DNA of 64,000 nt from the NCBI RefSeq assembly GCF_030272615.1, contig NC_081406.1, positions 483,569,900 through 483,633,899 of the forward strand, in the 5' to 3' direction. Made by a program: the position numbers and the translations under genes. Of this stretch, positions 1 through 11,779 are shown one piece after another; the first letter of the stretch is position 1, and each line of letters starts with the position of its first letter. The stretch is from Cryptomeria japonica (lineage: Eukaryota; Streptophyta; Pinopsida; Cupressales; Cupressaceae). Below the pieces are notes generated by a model. That model was not told the origin of the DNA, searched no databases, and saw nothing but the letters and a program-made list of their open reading frames with translations.

Positions 1-424
1 CGGTGGTCGTAAGACCGTGATGGGAAGATGCAAGTCTTTTACCCATCGTGACTCAGTGACTAAAGGCAAACAGATGCAGTATGGTGGGCCCCCTTTGCAA
101 GACCTAAGAGATTAAAGGGCATGTTAGATCTGAATGATCTAACAGTTGTCGTTGAACCGTGAATGAGAGTTGCAAGTTCTTTGCTCTTTGTGGATCATCG
201 ATTAAGAGAAAAAGTGCACTAAAATTCCCTTTTGTCTATTGGAGCAGAAATTTTGAATTTCAAATGAATTAATTGCAGAGTGTGTGGCTTTGTTAATGAG
301 AATTAATGTTGATTTACCACCGAGGTTGCTTTAGAAAATCTTGTTTTGTTTGAGATTTTGATTGTAAAAGTCTTTCGAAGGGTTTGCGGAGAGAAAGTTT
401 GAAGCTTTTGTGAGTTTTATGGTG
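1..424 (+). repeat. Left part of the giant LTR of element 2
   Basis: This stretch has no gene. It carries degenerate copies of the same sub-repeat seen in the giant LTRs (an 'accgtga..g...gttgcaag' motif near 16 and again near 158, plus GGGCCC). It is read as the upstream half of the LTR that element 1 split, because the TSD of element 1 repeats at 17696-17700 and LTR-type sequence with its own U3 ORF resumes there. The LTR start lies left of the window. Confidence 0.6.
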
Positions 425-429
425 ACAAG
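425..429. repeat. Left target site duplication of element 1 (ACAAG)
   Basis: ACAAG immediately precedes the TG of the 5' LTR and is repeated exactly at 17696-17700 after the terminal CA of the 3' LTR. A 5-bp duplication is typical of LTR retrotransposon integrases. Confidence 0.9.
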
Positions 430-779
430 TGTTATCACTGTTTTGAGCTTGGGTGATTTTGTTCCATAGTTGGCTAAGGTCTGCAAAGCTGTGCTTAGCA
501 TTTCATGTTGCTTCTGAGTTTTTGGGTCAAAAGGGGTTTAGGGTTTTTGTTTTTTAACCCCTTCCTATATTCTGAAAGCCCTTGCGTTCTATTTTTGTGT
601 TACCTTTTTCCACTTAACCGGAAGGGTAGGTCTCTCATGAAGGGGCCCCCCTTTACAACTTTCCTTAGGTGGGTCTCTGTTAATTTTTAATTATTTGCAC
701 CCTTTTCCTAAGTTTTGAGTTCTTTGTCAGGCCCCATAAAAACCATGCAAGTTCGAAGCCAATCCGGTGGTGCTCGTGG

Positions 780-1870
780 ATTCGCAGCCTAAAGTAGCCC
801 GAGGTTTACCTTTCGTGAAGTAGCAAAAAGGTGGTGGGCCGGGTAATGTGGTCACAAAAGAGCTAATAGATGATCACCTTTTGGAGGATCTAACAGTTCG
901 CATTGATTCATGAGGAAAAGATGTCGAGGTTTTATGCTTCACAAAATGGTGAAAAGCTGGCGGGCCCCAGAAGGTAAGAAGACCCTGCGGTTAAAGACCG
1001 ATCAACTCAAGGTTGATCGGGTGGTTTGCATGAATTCGCGAAGGAAAGATGTGCTAGGTTTACCTTTTGTGAAGTGGCAAAAAGGTAATGGGCCCAGCTT
1101 AAGGGTGACATGGCAAGTAAAGAGGGTGCATCTCAAAGTAGATCTGACAGTCCGTGTTGTTTCGCTGGGCGAAGTAACATGAAGTTTAGCTTTCGCGAAA
1201 CAAGCTGGCAGGTACATGGTTGATGATGTGGCAATATGATTAAATGTTCAGCTAGGGAAAAAAGGGAGACTCATTTGCTAAACACATGGCTCCTAAGGAT
1301 GGTGTAGGGCCCTCTTTGATTGTGCGGCGATGGTGTTGAAGCCCATGGTAAAATAGAACACGTGGCAGTCCAGATGTGGATCCCAATGGAATTCTTGAGC
1401 AAATAAAGGATTGACATGTAAGAATTATCTACCCACGCTAAATAAGGTAGATGGATTCAGTGCGGAGGGCCCACTTAAAGAAACAAAGGTGTTAAAGGTT
1501 TCACATCTTGAGAGGGATCCAACGATGGGTGTTGTTTCACAGCCCGAAGATGTAGGGTCTTTAAACTTCGCGAAGCAGCGAAAACCATTAGTGGTAATAA
1601 CTTCCATGTGGTTAGTGAAAAGATAAGTGGTCACCATGTAGAGTAAAGGTCAAGCAGATGGTGGAAGATCTAACAGCAGGTGCTATTTCACGTGGAAGAG
1701 ATACGTAAGGTTTAAGCTCCACAAAACGACGAAAGGAAGGTAGGGCCCGTTTCTGAGAAAAATGACATGGTAAAGTAAAAGACGTGCAGGTCTTTCAGGA
1801 TCTGATGAATGTCAATGCTTCACAATGAAAAGATGTGAAGATTTTAAGCTTTGCAAAGCAGCGAAAGGCA
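780..1870 (+). repeat. Diverged sub-repeats with a TTCGCGAA..GCGAAA motif in U3 (5' LTR)
   Basis: About seven related blocks, centred near 806, 930, 1058, 1186, 1560, 1705 and 1845, each contain a form of 'tttagctttcgcgaagcag' followed by 'cgaaaagg', often ending in GGGCCC. The first four are spaced about 125 bp apart and the last three about 140-145 bp. The same set occurs in the other giant LTRs. Many copies read TTTGCAAA or TTCACGAA, as expected from CG loss by deamination. Likely old U3 control sequence; the binding factor is unknown. Confidence 0.65.
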
Positions 1871-2022
1871 AAACACTTAGAGAATGTTATGATCCGTTGG
1901 AGCCATTTTCGAATTTGGCTGCGAATTCAATTTAGAGTTGATTATCCAAGCATGCAGATTTAAATGATTCAATTCATTTCTCTATTGCTATATTAAGCTT
2001 CACATCAATTGGACGTTTTTAA

Positions 2023-3360
2023 ATGCTTTGGTACTTGAAGCAGTCAGAATAAAAACCAAGCCTATGGAGGGAGTGACATTCAACAAGGATAATGCCGCTT
2101 TGGTCATGTGGTCCTTAAAGAGGGATGAGAGTAGAAGAAGGAAGGACACCTCAGAATCTAGTTACCTAGGAGGTATGATAGTGAAGAGAGTCTAGGATAG
2201 AGGGGTGGTGGAAGCTGCCAGCACAGTTCTAGAAACTACAAAGTTCAGTGTGGCAGTGGCTAAGAAAGAAGCAAAGGAGAGAGGTGATCTCCAAGTGAAA
2301 CTAGAAACAATTCTAAAGGCTTATAATGAAGCCAAAATGGAGGTAGCCAATAGGGATAATATTATTGTATCTTCTCCAACAAGACCTCCACCCACCAGTC
2401 CTATTATTGAATTTCCCCCTTCTCCCATGACCTCTGGTTTTCAACCAACTGAGACCATTCAACATGAATTGGAAAAGTTAAAACAGGCTCAAGCCCTGTT
2501 TGCAAATAAATATGAAGAAAAGTAAAATGCCACAATTTTGAGTTTTGTTGATACAGTAGAAGCCCCCATTGTGCACACTAACATGAAGAGAATTTTGGAT
2601 ATTTTGAGTGAGTTGAATGAAGACAAGGCTACTTTGGAGCCAATTTTAGAGAAGTGGATGCCTAGGGAAGTTGATTTAGAACTTATGTGTGCATCTTATG
2701 ATGAGGCAAGATCTGATACCACAATTAAATCTACAAGTGAGCTAGCAAAAAGCATGACCAGGCTATCAGAAGGAAGAGCTGGTGTAGAGAGAAAAGACAA
2801 TTTGTACAGGAAGGAATATACTAAGCATAAATTTGAATTGTTTCCTGGGGGTTTTGTTAGTCCAGATCAGTTGAAGGACAAACAAGTATGGCTTGATGAG
2901 TTAGGAGCTAACTTGTCTCTAAGGGTGAATAAAATCATCAATATAGATGACACATCTCTATTTGTGAAGACAATTGAGGAAATAGAAAAGATAAAATTAC
3001 ATTACAGTTTCTTAGAATGAGAGGTTAAGAAAGTGAGAAATTCTTGGAAAAGGTTAGTTAAGTTGAAAGAAAAGATTGTTAGCTTCTCATGGCTTGTTGA
3101 TGATGTATTCCAAGAGTGGACCAAAAAGTATGCACTGCAAGAAGAGGAAGTCTCGGAATAGTTAGAAGATGCTATAGTGGAGCACCAAACTGAAAAGGCC
3201 ACTGGGATTGAAAGTGATGTGTACCTTCTTGTTGAAAGAAATTGCGGTTGTAACAAACTATTTTTAGGAATGTCCGAAGGTTGTATGCATCCATATTGTT
3301 ATAAATGGATACCAGGACTTAAGAAAAGAGGATCACAAGAATTTGTATAGAAACTCTGTT
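2023..3360 (+). pseudogene. Truncated U3 ORF (C-terminal third) in 5' LTR of element 1
   Basis: This is the C-terminal part of the LTR-encoded protein described at 13177-16922. Open segments lie at 2205-2525 and 2538-3020, with stops at about 2193, 2523, 3018 and 3162. Conserved pieces are a KRVQ/GVVEAAS coiled-coil start, a proline-rich PPPTSPIIEFPPSP linker, the NMKRILDILSELNEDKA helix, the YRKEYTKHKFELFPGGF segment and a helical tail. The N-terminal globular part is missing because of the 2.5-kb LTR deletion. The promoter TATA of the LTR lies near the end of this reading frame. Confidence 0.85.
3300..3306 (+). promoter_or_regulatory. Putative TATA box of the 5' LTR
   Basis: TATAAAT followed by GGATACC is conserved at the same place in all four giant LTRs (3300, 16860, 21709, and 56521 on the minus strand), about 0.8 kb before the LTR end. 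This position makes everything upstream, including the LTR ORF, U3. No transcript evidence is available. Confidence 0.5.
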
Positions 3361-4135
3361 GAAATATATCTAGGTTTTTTCTAGTTCTCTCAGAGATTAT
3401 TGTGAATTATGTAACGTTTTCAAGAATGAATATGAATATACAGATCAAAATTTTAGGCCTAAATCTTCTTTGTCTTCTAGTGTGCATTCATTAGTTTGCT
3501 GGTTTCATTTGGATAATTTAGGGTTGTTCAAATGAGCATGGATTATAAGGAAATCTTATAGACACATTTCGGGCTTTTCTCTTCAGGAGAGGGATTAAAT
3601 GTGCATAAATATTTATGTCAATAGATCAACTGTTTGCTGCTTTGAATTTGATGAAATGTTTTAGTTAAATGGGACAGGACCTATGTATATGTTAGGCATG
3701 TATGGGGTTCATGAAAGCCGAGATGATGAAATGTATGAGAATGTTCAATTTTGAAAACTTTTGTTTGATTTAGGTGACTCTGTGGCCTAGATAAGGCATT
3801 GATACTTGTTATGGAATTCTTTCTTTTTTTCTTGAGGATTAATACTAACAATGAACACAAGTTTTTCTTTTAATGTTTCAATTCCATTGAGGTGATGAAA
3901 TCCATAGGTTTTTAGCATTGGTTTACTGTGGATCTCAATTTAAAAGTGTGAAATTTTTCACAAGGGGTATACCCACCTAAGCTTTGGATAAGTTCAAAGT
4001 GTAGAAGGTTTTGTTAAGAACCTTGTTATATGTTATTCCAAAATTCTATTTTCTTGGTGTCCTCTTCATATGAAAACAAAGTTATCAAATCTTCTTACAG
4101 GGAGGAAAGGAGAGAATCAGAATTTGAGACTAACA

Positions 4136-4572
4136 AAAGTGTTGAATCTACTGGGGAGAGTCATAGTGTGTATCTATGTTACAGATTGGTGCTTGTATTA
4201 ACTCGAAAGTTTGTTTGAGTCTTTGTGTGTTTGTGGCAGATTGCGTTATCTTTCATTTGTGCCATCCCTCTCTCTCTGTGAATCTTCCTATTATCTAAAT
4301 CTGTGGAAGTGATTTGTCAAAACTTGTTTTCTTATTTTCCCATATTTCTTGTGGGTGGCGACTCTGATAAGTATAACCATTGTTGTTGAATAAGTATAAT
4401 TCTTTAAAGAGAAACAAGTATAATGCATAGAGTAAGAAACACCAGGTCATTTATGAGGAAGCATCCTCAAGAGACATTGCAAGATGGATTATGTGAATAG
4501 ACACAGAGAGGCCAGAAAAGATCAGTTGCACATGAGCCATCTAGTGCAACATGGGTACAAAAGAGCATTCAT
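4136..4572 (+). other. Untranslated leader of element 1
   Basis: This lies between the 5' LTR end and the gag start. A primer binding site should directly follow TAACA, but the sequence (AAAGTGTTGAATCTACTGGG) is not one I recognise as complementary to a plant tRNA 3' end. Confidence 0.5.
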
Positions 4573-6647
4573 ATGAGTAAGTTATCTAATAGACCCATAT
4601 ATGCAAATTCAAATTCTTCTTCCCATGAATCTGAGCAGGACATTTTGGGTTTCCATTATGGTTTATTTGGTAATGCTGAGGATGTCCCAGTTTTGAACCA
4701 AAATATTTCTCACACTAGTATCTCAAGGAAGGATAGGAATAGCTCTAATATGAAGATGGATTCTGTACCTAGAATAGTAGATGGAAATATTAGTTTAATT
4801 GATATCGACCAAGTCAATGTGTTAGATTCTAAAGAAATGTTTCTTGATGAAGATAAGGTGTCCCAAGAAATTGAAGCCCTCAATAGAAGAGTCCACCACT
4901 TAATCTCCCTAAGGGCACAAAAGGAAGCAAATAAAGAAAAGGAAGTGAAAGCTAAGTTGATTGAGAGGGATAGGATTTTAAGACAGATTGCTGATCTTGA
5001 ATTATTCACCCAAGAAGAAGCTAAGAGTGAGGATGAAGGACCAATCATCAGAGAAAATCTAGTTGCCAAAACTAACCCTGCATATAAATCTGTTGTACAA
5101 CCAAGTAGGGAGGTCCTTAGTGACCCACAACCTGCCAAGAATGTTGTTGACAAAGGAAAAAATAAATGTATGGAAGATGGGTTTGGGTCTAAAACTATAG
5201 TAGAATTTTCTCACATGTTTTCTGCACATGAGAAAGAAATAGAAAGAATGAGAAAGGATAAAGAAGACCTACAAAGAGAATTAGAGAAAGTTGAATTTGG
5301 AGCAGCCAATCAAGAGGTTAAACAAAAAATTAATTATCTAAAGGCTCCTCCTATAATGTTTCCTTCAATAGACTTAAGTAAACCTCTACCTCAGCCTGTT
5401 TCACTCCCTCCAGTAAAGATTCAGTCAGCTTTACCTGTAAGCATTCCTCCAACTAATCAAGTCCCTATTACTAATCAAGGTAGCCAAATCCCTCTGACTC
5501 ATTGTTCCAATGTGAGAATGAATATGGGTAACAACTCTAATGCTAATCAGTTCCAGAGAAGAACAATTAACTTGGAATTATATAGACAGCTCTTTTTTGA
5601 TGGAATCCCAGGGTATCCTAACCATGTTCCTACTGAATTAAGAGATAGGCTTCATAAATTTGTTGGTAATAATTCATCAGTGCAGAAGAGCATCTAAAAT
5701 CATTCGGTGACCTGATAAATGATTATGAAATTATAGATGAAGATGTCATCATGAAACTATTTGTACAATATTTGGTAGATGATGCAAGGGATTGGTCTAG
5801 AGGTCTTCCTTTGAATAGCATTGGTTCTTGGGAGGATTTTAAGAATTGCTTCCAGGAACAATATGGTGATAAAACAAATGTGGGCTTCATGCTCAATGAG
5901 TTCAATAATATTAGAAAGTCTGATAATGAGATTTTCATAGATTTCAATGCTAGATTTCAGAAAGCAATGCATAGGCTTTACCAAGTAATGAGGCTAGATG
6001 ATAATATGTGTTTGAACACTTATTATAATGCTTTTGATTCAAAAATGGCTTACATCTTGAGGGATAAAAACCCACACAGTCTGAGAGATGCTTTTAGGAT
6101 TGCCATTAATGTGGAGAGTAATAGGAAAGCATCTGGAAATGTAGGGAGGAGAACTGATGGAAGGTTGTGGCAAGAATCAAAACAACAGCCAAATAAAGTT
6201 GCCAAGGAGGATGACAAAATAGAGAAGTTAATGACTGCCATGAAATATCTTACTGCTAAGGTAAGTAAAAATGAAAAAACTCATTATAATTGGCAAGATA
6301 GACCTCCTAGATTGCATGACATGCCTTACAACACTACTTGGAAGGATGGCAAACCTCAAAATGATAAGCCAAAAAACACTCAAAGCCAAGATACCCCACA
6401 TCCTTTGAAAGGAGTAAATGTTCATAACATGCAAAATACTCCTTGATGCACAACTTGTGATGGACCACATTCTCCTCATCAGTGTGTTGTAGCTCAAGCC
6501 CTTGAAGAATCTATGAGAAAAGAGGGTGAGCTTGATATTAATATGTTTGAAACGGTTATTGAAAGTGATGATAAGTCCTCACAAAGTGAATCTAGTGAGT
6601 GTGATGTGCTAAATAATAATGTGTTACCAAGGACAATTGACACTTGA
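4573..6647 (+). pseudogene. gag: Gag polyprotein of element 1 (frameshifted)
   Basis: The capsid/nucleocapsid precursor would package element RNA in cytoplasmic particles. The first 374 residues (4573-5697) contain a long charged coiled coil around residues 100-240 and a proline-rich stretch near 260-320. A -1 shift near 5680 leads into the frame at 5751-6446, which holds a Retrotrans_gag-type region (ARDWSRGLPLNSIGSWEDF..F..QYGD). After an in-frame TGA at 6444, the same frame gives the CCHC-type knuckle CTTCDGPHSPHQC and closes at 6645. The N-terminal coiled-coil extension before the capsid region is long for a Ty3/gypsy gag. The start at 4573 is the first ATG of the longest frame and is not otherwise supported. 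Confidence 0.8.
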
Positions 6648-7171
6648 TTGGCATCCTACTTTGAATGTGGTAACCATTGAAGATGAAGAAGTTCATCTTT
6701 GAAGACCTAGTGATGAAGAGGTAAGAAATCTTACTAAGGCTACCATAGCCAAAGCCAAGCATAATTACAACTTGAGAAGTAGTAAAAAGGATGGAGATCA
6801 GGGTGAACCTAGTTCAATATTCATAAAAGAAATATCGTAGAAGAAGACAACAAGTAATGGCATCTTGCCTCAAGATGGTCAACCCAAGAATGACAAATCT
6901 AAAGATGTAGCCAAGAGTGTGGATAATAATGCTACTAGTGATATACAAGGGACTGCTACAGTGAAGAAGGCAAGTCAGCCTAAGGCAGAGAAAGCTAAAA
7001 TTAATACTGAGTTAATTAATAATTCCACTTTTGATATGACTCAGGCTCTAACCCAGATGAAGGTTATAGTTTCATTAGTAGAATTACTGAAAAATAAAAG
7101 AACATAGAGAAGCTGCTCTATCTTTATTCTCTAAATTATCTGACAGTATTACATCTTTTCCTTGAAGTGCA
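6648..7171 (+). pseudogene. Gag-protease linker of element 1
   Basis: This is degraded coding sequence between the knuckle and the protease. An open piece at 6865-7107 is lysine-rich and ends in STFDMTQALTQMKV..LVELLK, a helix of the type that precedes the protease in Tat/Athila-like polyproteins. Further stops interrupt it before 7172. Confidence 0.5.
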
Positions 7172-7780
7172 ATGAAAGGTGAAAAGGATCATGAGTTGCA
7201 ATCTCCAGAAGTATATGTGGGAACAACTATTACACAAGAGCCTTCACAGGTTGATCCTTTCTATGTAACTTTGTTGGTGAATAATAGACTGATTAAGAAT
7301 TGCATGATAGATTCTGGTGCTGCTGCAAATGTGATGCCATATGGTGTCATGAAGGAATTGGGACTGTTAGTAAGTACTATGTATGGAACGTGTTATGCTA
7401 TGGATAATAAAGAAGTGCCTGTAATAGGTACAATGAAAGATGTGGAGGTAAAAATAGTAGTGTTTCCTGAAGCAACATATAAGATGGATGTCATAGTAAC
7501 TAATACAAAACCTCATTATGGCATGCTACTATCTAGATAATGGGCTGCAGCAACAGGTGGAAATGTTCAGTTGGATCTGTCATATGCTACAATCCCAATC
7601 AATGGAAGCCAGGTTAAATTAAATAGAGAACCATGTGCCCCTAGGGTAATTGAGAAAATAGACCCTAGTATGTGAAACTGCATGATTGATGTAGATCTTG
7701 ATAATTTTAGAATGCAACCAATTTTACCTCAGTTAAAAAATATTGATTCTATTGTGACTGAATTAGAATCTCAACAACAA
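7172..7780 (+). pseudogene. Aspartic protease domain of element 1 pol
   Basis: A retropepsin that would cut the polyprotein. The catalytic motif is intact as MIDSGAAANVMP (around 7306-7341), and the hydrophobic strand ending MLLSR is followed by a stop (7538) where an acidic residue before WAA is usual. The frame continues (WAAATGG...) with another stop near 7672. It is in the same frame as all downstream pol domains up to about 10591. Confidence 0.85.
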
Positions 7781-8383
7781 GGTTTATAACACATGCACTT
7801 TGATGGAGCTTTTTCTAAAGAAGGATCTAGAGCAGCAGTTCTTTTTGTGTCTCCATCAGGTATAACTATCAAATACTCTTTTTTGCTAGGATTCCAGTGT
7901 ACAAATGACACTGCTGAATATGAAGCCTTGTTATTGGGGCTTGAAATTGCTAAAAGGCATGGAATTTAGTTGTTAAGAGTGTTTGGGGATTCAGAGTTGG
8001 TTGTCTCTTAGGTAAGGTCTAAGTATGCATCTAAGACTTGTCATTTGAAAAGGTATAAACATGCTATTCGGGATGTGATTGAACATTTTTGTGCTTTCTC
8101 TATTAACTAGATAGAAAGATCAAAGAACATCATGGCTGATTTCTTAGCAAATGTTGCATTAAAGAATGATGATGTAACACTAACTAATGTATCCACAGTT
8201 GAGATAAAATCTAGGCCTACTATTCATGATAATGTATACAATTGGCAAGTGTTTGCGGATGATGAAGGCATTCCCAGATTCATACAATGCATTGATGACT
8301 ATGATGGACAGAAAATTGATTGCAATGCATTGGTAGAGGTGGTAGAAGATAGAGAAACAATGTTTGGAAATGACATGGTTTAG
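7781..8383 (+). pseudogene. Extra (archaeal/plant-type) RNase H placed before RT in element 1
   Basis: A second RNase H domain, distinct from the one after RT. The four acidic positions are visible: D in HFDGAFSKEG, E in DTAEYEALLLGLE, D in VFGDSELVVS, and D in KNIMADFLANVA. Spacing fits the plant/archaeal RNase HI type known as aRH in Tat-lineage elements, where it normally follows the ordinary RNase H. Here it sits between protease and RT in the same frame, interrupted only by stops at about 7788, 7966, 8009 and 8108. A connecting segment follows to the stop at 8381. Confidence 0.85.
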
Positions 8384-9376
8384 TTGGAAACTAATGAAAT
8401 ACCTAAAGGATTAGTAAAATTGGAAGGTATATTCACTCACAGTGACAGTCATTTATATCAGCAGTCCACCACCAAACTAGATGAATTAGAGGAAGTGAAC
8501 TTGGGGATAGAATCATCCCCTAAGTTGGTCTACATTAGAAAGAAATTGTCTCCTCACATCAAAATTAACCTTATTAATTTATTAAACAAATATAAGCATG
8601 TTTTTGCTTGGTCTTATGAGGAATTGAAGGCGTACAGGCAAGATCTTTTTCAACATGAAGTCCCTTTACTTTCAGATGCTAAGCCTTTTCAATAGAAACA
8701 AAGACCTATTAACCCCCTTTTGGAAATTAAAATGCAACAAGAGTTAACCAAGTTGAGGGAAGGGGGGATCATTAAGCCTATAAGGCATTCATCATGGGTG
8801 TCTAATTTGGTCCCAGTTAGAAAGAAGAATGGGGACATAAGGCTCTGTGTTTATTTTAGGAACTTAAATGTTGCTTCTTTAAAAGTTAATTATTCTTCTC
8901 CTAATATGAAAGCAATGTTACAGAGAGTAATTGATTGTGACCTGTTGTCTATGATGGATGGGTTCTCAAGATATAACCAGGTGTTAGTGAAGGAATCTGA
9001 ATAGTTCAAGACTACTTTTACCACCCCTTGGGGAACATATGTATATGTAAGAATGCCTTTCAGTTTTAAAAATGTTGGAGCTACTTTCCAGAGACCAATG
9101 GATGTAGCTTTCAAGGAATTAATTAACATTATCATGGTTGTGTACCAAGATGACTTAACATGTTTCTCCAAAAGGGCGGATGACCACTGTGGGCACTTGG
9201 AAAAAGTTTTTAGTAAAGCTCTAGAATTTGCTGTCTCCTTAAATCTAAAAAAGTGTCATTTTGTTGTCACTAAAGGAAAGCTGCTTGGGCATATTGTCTC
9301 CAAGGAAGGGGTTAGAATAGACCCTGAAAGAATTTAAGCTATAAACAATGTACCTGAGCCAAAAAGTGTCAAAGGT
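8384..9376 (+). pseudogene. Reverse transcriptase domain of element 1
   Basis: RNA-dependent DNA polymerase. Recognisable Ty3/gypsy motifs in order are KYKHVFAWSYEEL, the fingers LREGGIIKPIRHSSWVSNLVPVRKKNG (split here from 8747), DGFSRYNQV, KTTFTTPWGTYVYVRMPF, and the active site VYQDDLT, which keeps Y-x-D-D. The thumb GKLLGHIVSKEGVRIDPERI follows. Stops at 8693, 9002 and 9336 replace expected Q/K codons. The domain is essentially full length with no frameshift. Confidence 0.9.
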
Positions 9377-10039
9377 ATCCAATATTTCTTGGGCAAGGTA
9401 AATTTTGTTAGAAGGTTCATTGCCAATTTTGCAGAGATAGTTAAGCCCATTGTTAGATTGCTTAAGAAAGATACAAAGTTCTACTGGGATGAAGAAGCTT
9501 CAAAGGATTTTGGTGAAATTAAAAGGGCTATCCAGGAGGCACTAGTGTTGAAGTCCCCTGATTACAGTAAGCCCTTTTCTTTGTTTTCTTTTGCTTCTTA
9601 TCATACAGTGGCTGTAGTTCTTCTACAAAAGGATAATGAAGGACATGAACACCCTATAGCCTTTTATAGTAAATCTCTACAAGCTGCAGAGCTAAAATAT
9701 GAAATCATGGAGAAACAAGCATATGCTTTGGTTAAGGTTGTAAAAGCTTTTAGGCCATATCTTGTGAATGCACATGTAACTGCTTATGTCCCACATGTGG
9801 CTATCAAGGACATTCTATCTCAGTTCGAGGTCACTGGTAAAAGGTTCAGATGGATAACCAGAATTCAAGAGTTTGATTTAGAGATTAAAATTACTAAATT
9901 GGTAAGAGTTTTAGGTCTTGCTAAGCTGATGCCTGAATCAAACCTTCTTGATGTTGAGGTGAATAATGTTGAAATTAAGAATATCATGGTCACAAGTATT
10001 GAGACACAACCCTCATACTTAGAGATAATACATTTTTGA
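9377..10039 (+). pseudogene. RNase H (Ty3/gypsy type) domain of element 1
   Basis: This would degrade the RNA of the RNA:DNA hybrid. It starts with the RT connection (FLGKVNFVRRFIANFAEI) and continues with the Ty3/gypsy RNase H signature KPFSLFSFAS, where the first catalytic D is replaced by S/F-rich sequence, then HPIAFYSKSL, ELKYEIMEKQAYALVKVVKAFRPYL and FDLEIKI. The missing first aspartate fits relaxed selection where an extra RNase H is present, but general decay is equally possible. The open frame is uninterrupted for 216 codons. Confidence 0.85.
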
Positions 10040-10159
10040 AGGGATGCAACATATTCAGAAGGAATGACTCACAACTAGAGAAGAATATTGAGACTAAAAT
10101 CTTAAAAGTATGTCCTTATTCAGGGTGACCTATACTGGTAAAATAGAGATGGGGCGTTG

Positions 10160-11280
10160 ATGATGTGTTTAGTCAAATCCCAGGCTAAAAGGATGTTAAC
10201 TGAAATGCATGATGGAGTGTGTGGAGGTCAGTACTCTGCCAAGACTACAACTGGTAAGATAGTTTGAGCTAGATACTATTGGCCTAATTTGTTCAAAGAT
10301 GCCCACGAACATGTTCAAAGGTGTGACCCATGCCAAAAAATTTCTTCCAAATTGAAATATGAGGGAGCCTTGCCCCTCAACCCGGTTACAATGGAAGCCC
10401 CTTTTGTCCAATGGGGCATTGACTTTATTGGGGAAATAGTTGAGAAATCAGGAAGAGGTCACAGGTGCATCATGGTGGCCACTGATTACTTCACTAAGTG
10501 GATTGAGGCTATACCTACTAGAAGAGCCACTAGTAAAGTTGTTATTGATTTCCTGATGGATAATGTTATAACTAGGTTTGTTTTCCTGTGAAACTAGTAA
10601 TGGATAATGCCATGAGCTTCAGATTAGAGGAGTTCATAGAATTTTGTACCAGTCATGAAATAATTATGTCTTATTCTTCACCATATCATCCTTAGGGTAA
10701 TGGGCAAGCTGAATCTAGCAATAAGAGCCTTCTGACTATTATTAAGAAAATCCTTGAGGAGAACAAAAGGTCTTGGGACCAGAAATTGAAATTGGCCCTA
10801 TGGGCAGACAGGGTTACTATCAAGAAAGCAATTGGTATGTCACCTTTTGAATTGGTTTACGACATGGAATCTAGGGTGCTAGTCAACAATCTTCTTCCTG
10901 TATACAAGTTCCTGCAAGCCAAGGATATGGAGTTATCTGAACCTATGGAAGATAGAATGATTCAAATGGTGGAAATGGAGGAAATCAGGACTCTGGCCCA
11001 TAAAAGGAATTTTAAGATCAAGTTGCAATCCAAGTATTTGTTTGATTAAAGAACCACACTGAGGAAGTTTCAAATTTGTGACATGGTTCTTCAATGGAAT
11101 GCAAGAGGGTAAGATAAAGGAAAACATAAGAAATTTGAGTCTTTATGGATAGGCCCTTCTGTTGTTTGTGATCTGAATGGAAAAGATTCATATTTTTTGC
11201 AGACAATGAATGGTGAAGTACAAGAATTTCCAATGCATGGACAATTCCTAAAAGCATTACTTCTCTTAAGTCCATGCACA
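10160..11280 (+). pseudogene. Integrase domain of element 1
   Basis: This would insert the cDNA. An HHCC-type zinc region (H in EMHDGVCGG, then CDPCQK), the catalytic D in WGIDFIGEI, the second D in VMDNAMSF and E in GNGQAESSNK are all visible, so the D,D,E triad survives. A frame change occurs between 10591 and 10786. The C-terminal part (KFESLWIGPSVV...NGKDSYFL) ends at about 11280. The same C-terminus is found on the minus strand at 62295-62482, identifying the element cut at 62483. Confidence 0.88.
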
Positions 11281-11410
11281 ATAGGTTTTAGTCTGTATAT
11301 AATTAGGTTTGCTTCTATTGGTTTCTTTTAGGCTTGTTTTTGGTCTATTCTCTAGAGTTTTTTGTATTCTTGTGTTGATCTTGAAATCAACCATCCCCAA
11401 TCAGAGCCGA
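11281..11410 (+). other. Spacer before 3' LTR of element 1
   Basis: No convincing polypurine tract is seen. The last bases before the LTR are CAGAGCCGA; the equivalent place in the minus-strand relative (62151-62160) reads CAGAGCCGT, so this short string is conserved next to the LTR. Confidence 0.45.
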
Positions 11411-11779
11411 TGTTATCACTGTTTTGAGCTTGGGTGATTTTGTTCCATAGTTGGCTAAGGTCTGCAAAGTTGTGCTTAGCATTTCATGTTGCTTCTGAGT
11501 TTTTGGGTCAAAAAGGGTTTAGGGTTTTTATTTTTTAACCCCTTCCTATGTTCTGAAATCCCTTGCATTCTATTTTTGTGTTACCTTTTTCCACTTAACC
11601 GAAAGGGTAGGTCCATCGTGAAGGCCCCCCCCCTCCCTTTACAACTTTCCTTAAGTGGGTCTCTATTAATTTTTAATTATTTGTGCCCTTTTCCTAAGTT
11701 TTGAGTTCTTTGTCAGGCCCCATTAAAACCATGCAAGTTCGAAGCCAATCCGGTGGTGCACGTGGATTCGAGCCTAAAG

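Larger units (their letters stand above)
430..4135 (+). repeat. 5' LTR of element 1, internally deleted
   Basis: The LTR starts TGTTATCACTG and ends GACTAACA. Positions 430-2017 match 11411-13005 and 2023-4135 match 15523-17695. Between them the 3' copy has about 2517 extra bases (13006-15522), and 'tttaa' (2018-2022) sits at the junction. The loss removes the N-terminal two thirds of the U3 ORF. It probably arose after insertion, since both LTRs are copied from one template at integration. Confidence 0.92.

Noticed and set aside
505-1626. Small ORFs in the first part of the LTR (505-690, 910-1182, 1411-1626)
   Set aside because: They lie in U3 sub-repeats, are not kept in the 3' LTR copy or the minus-strand copy, and have no recognisable domain.
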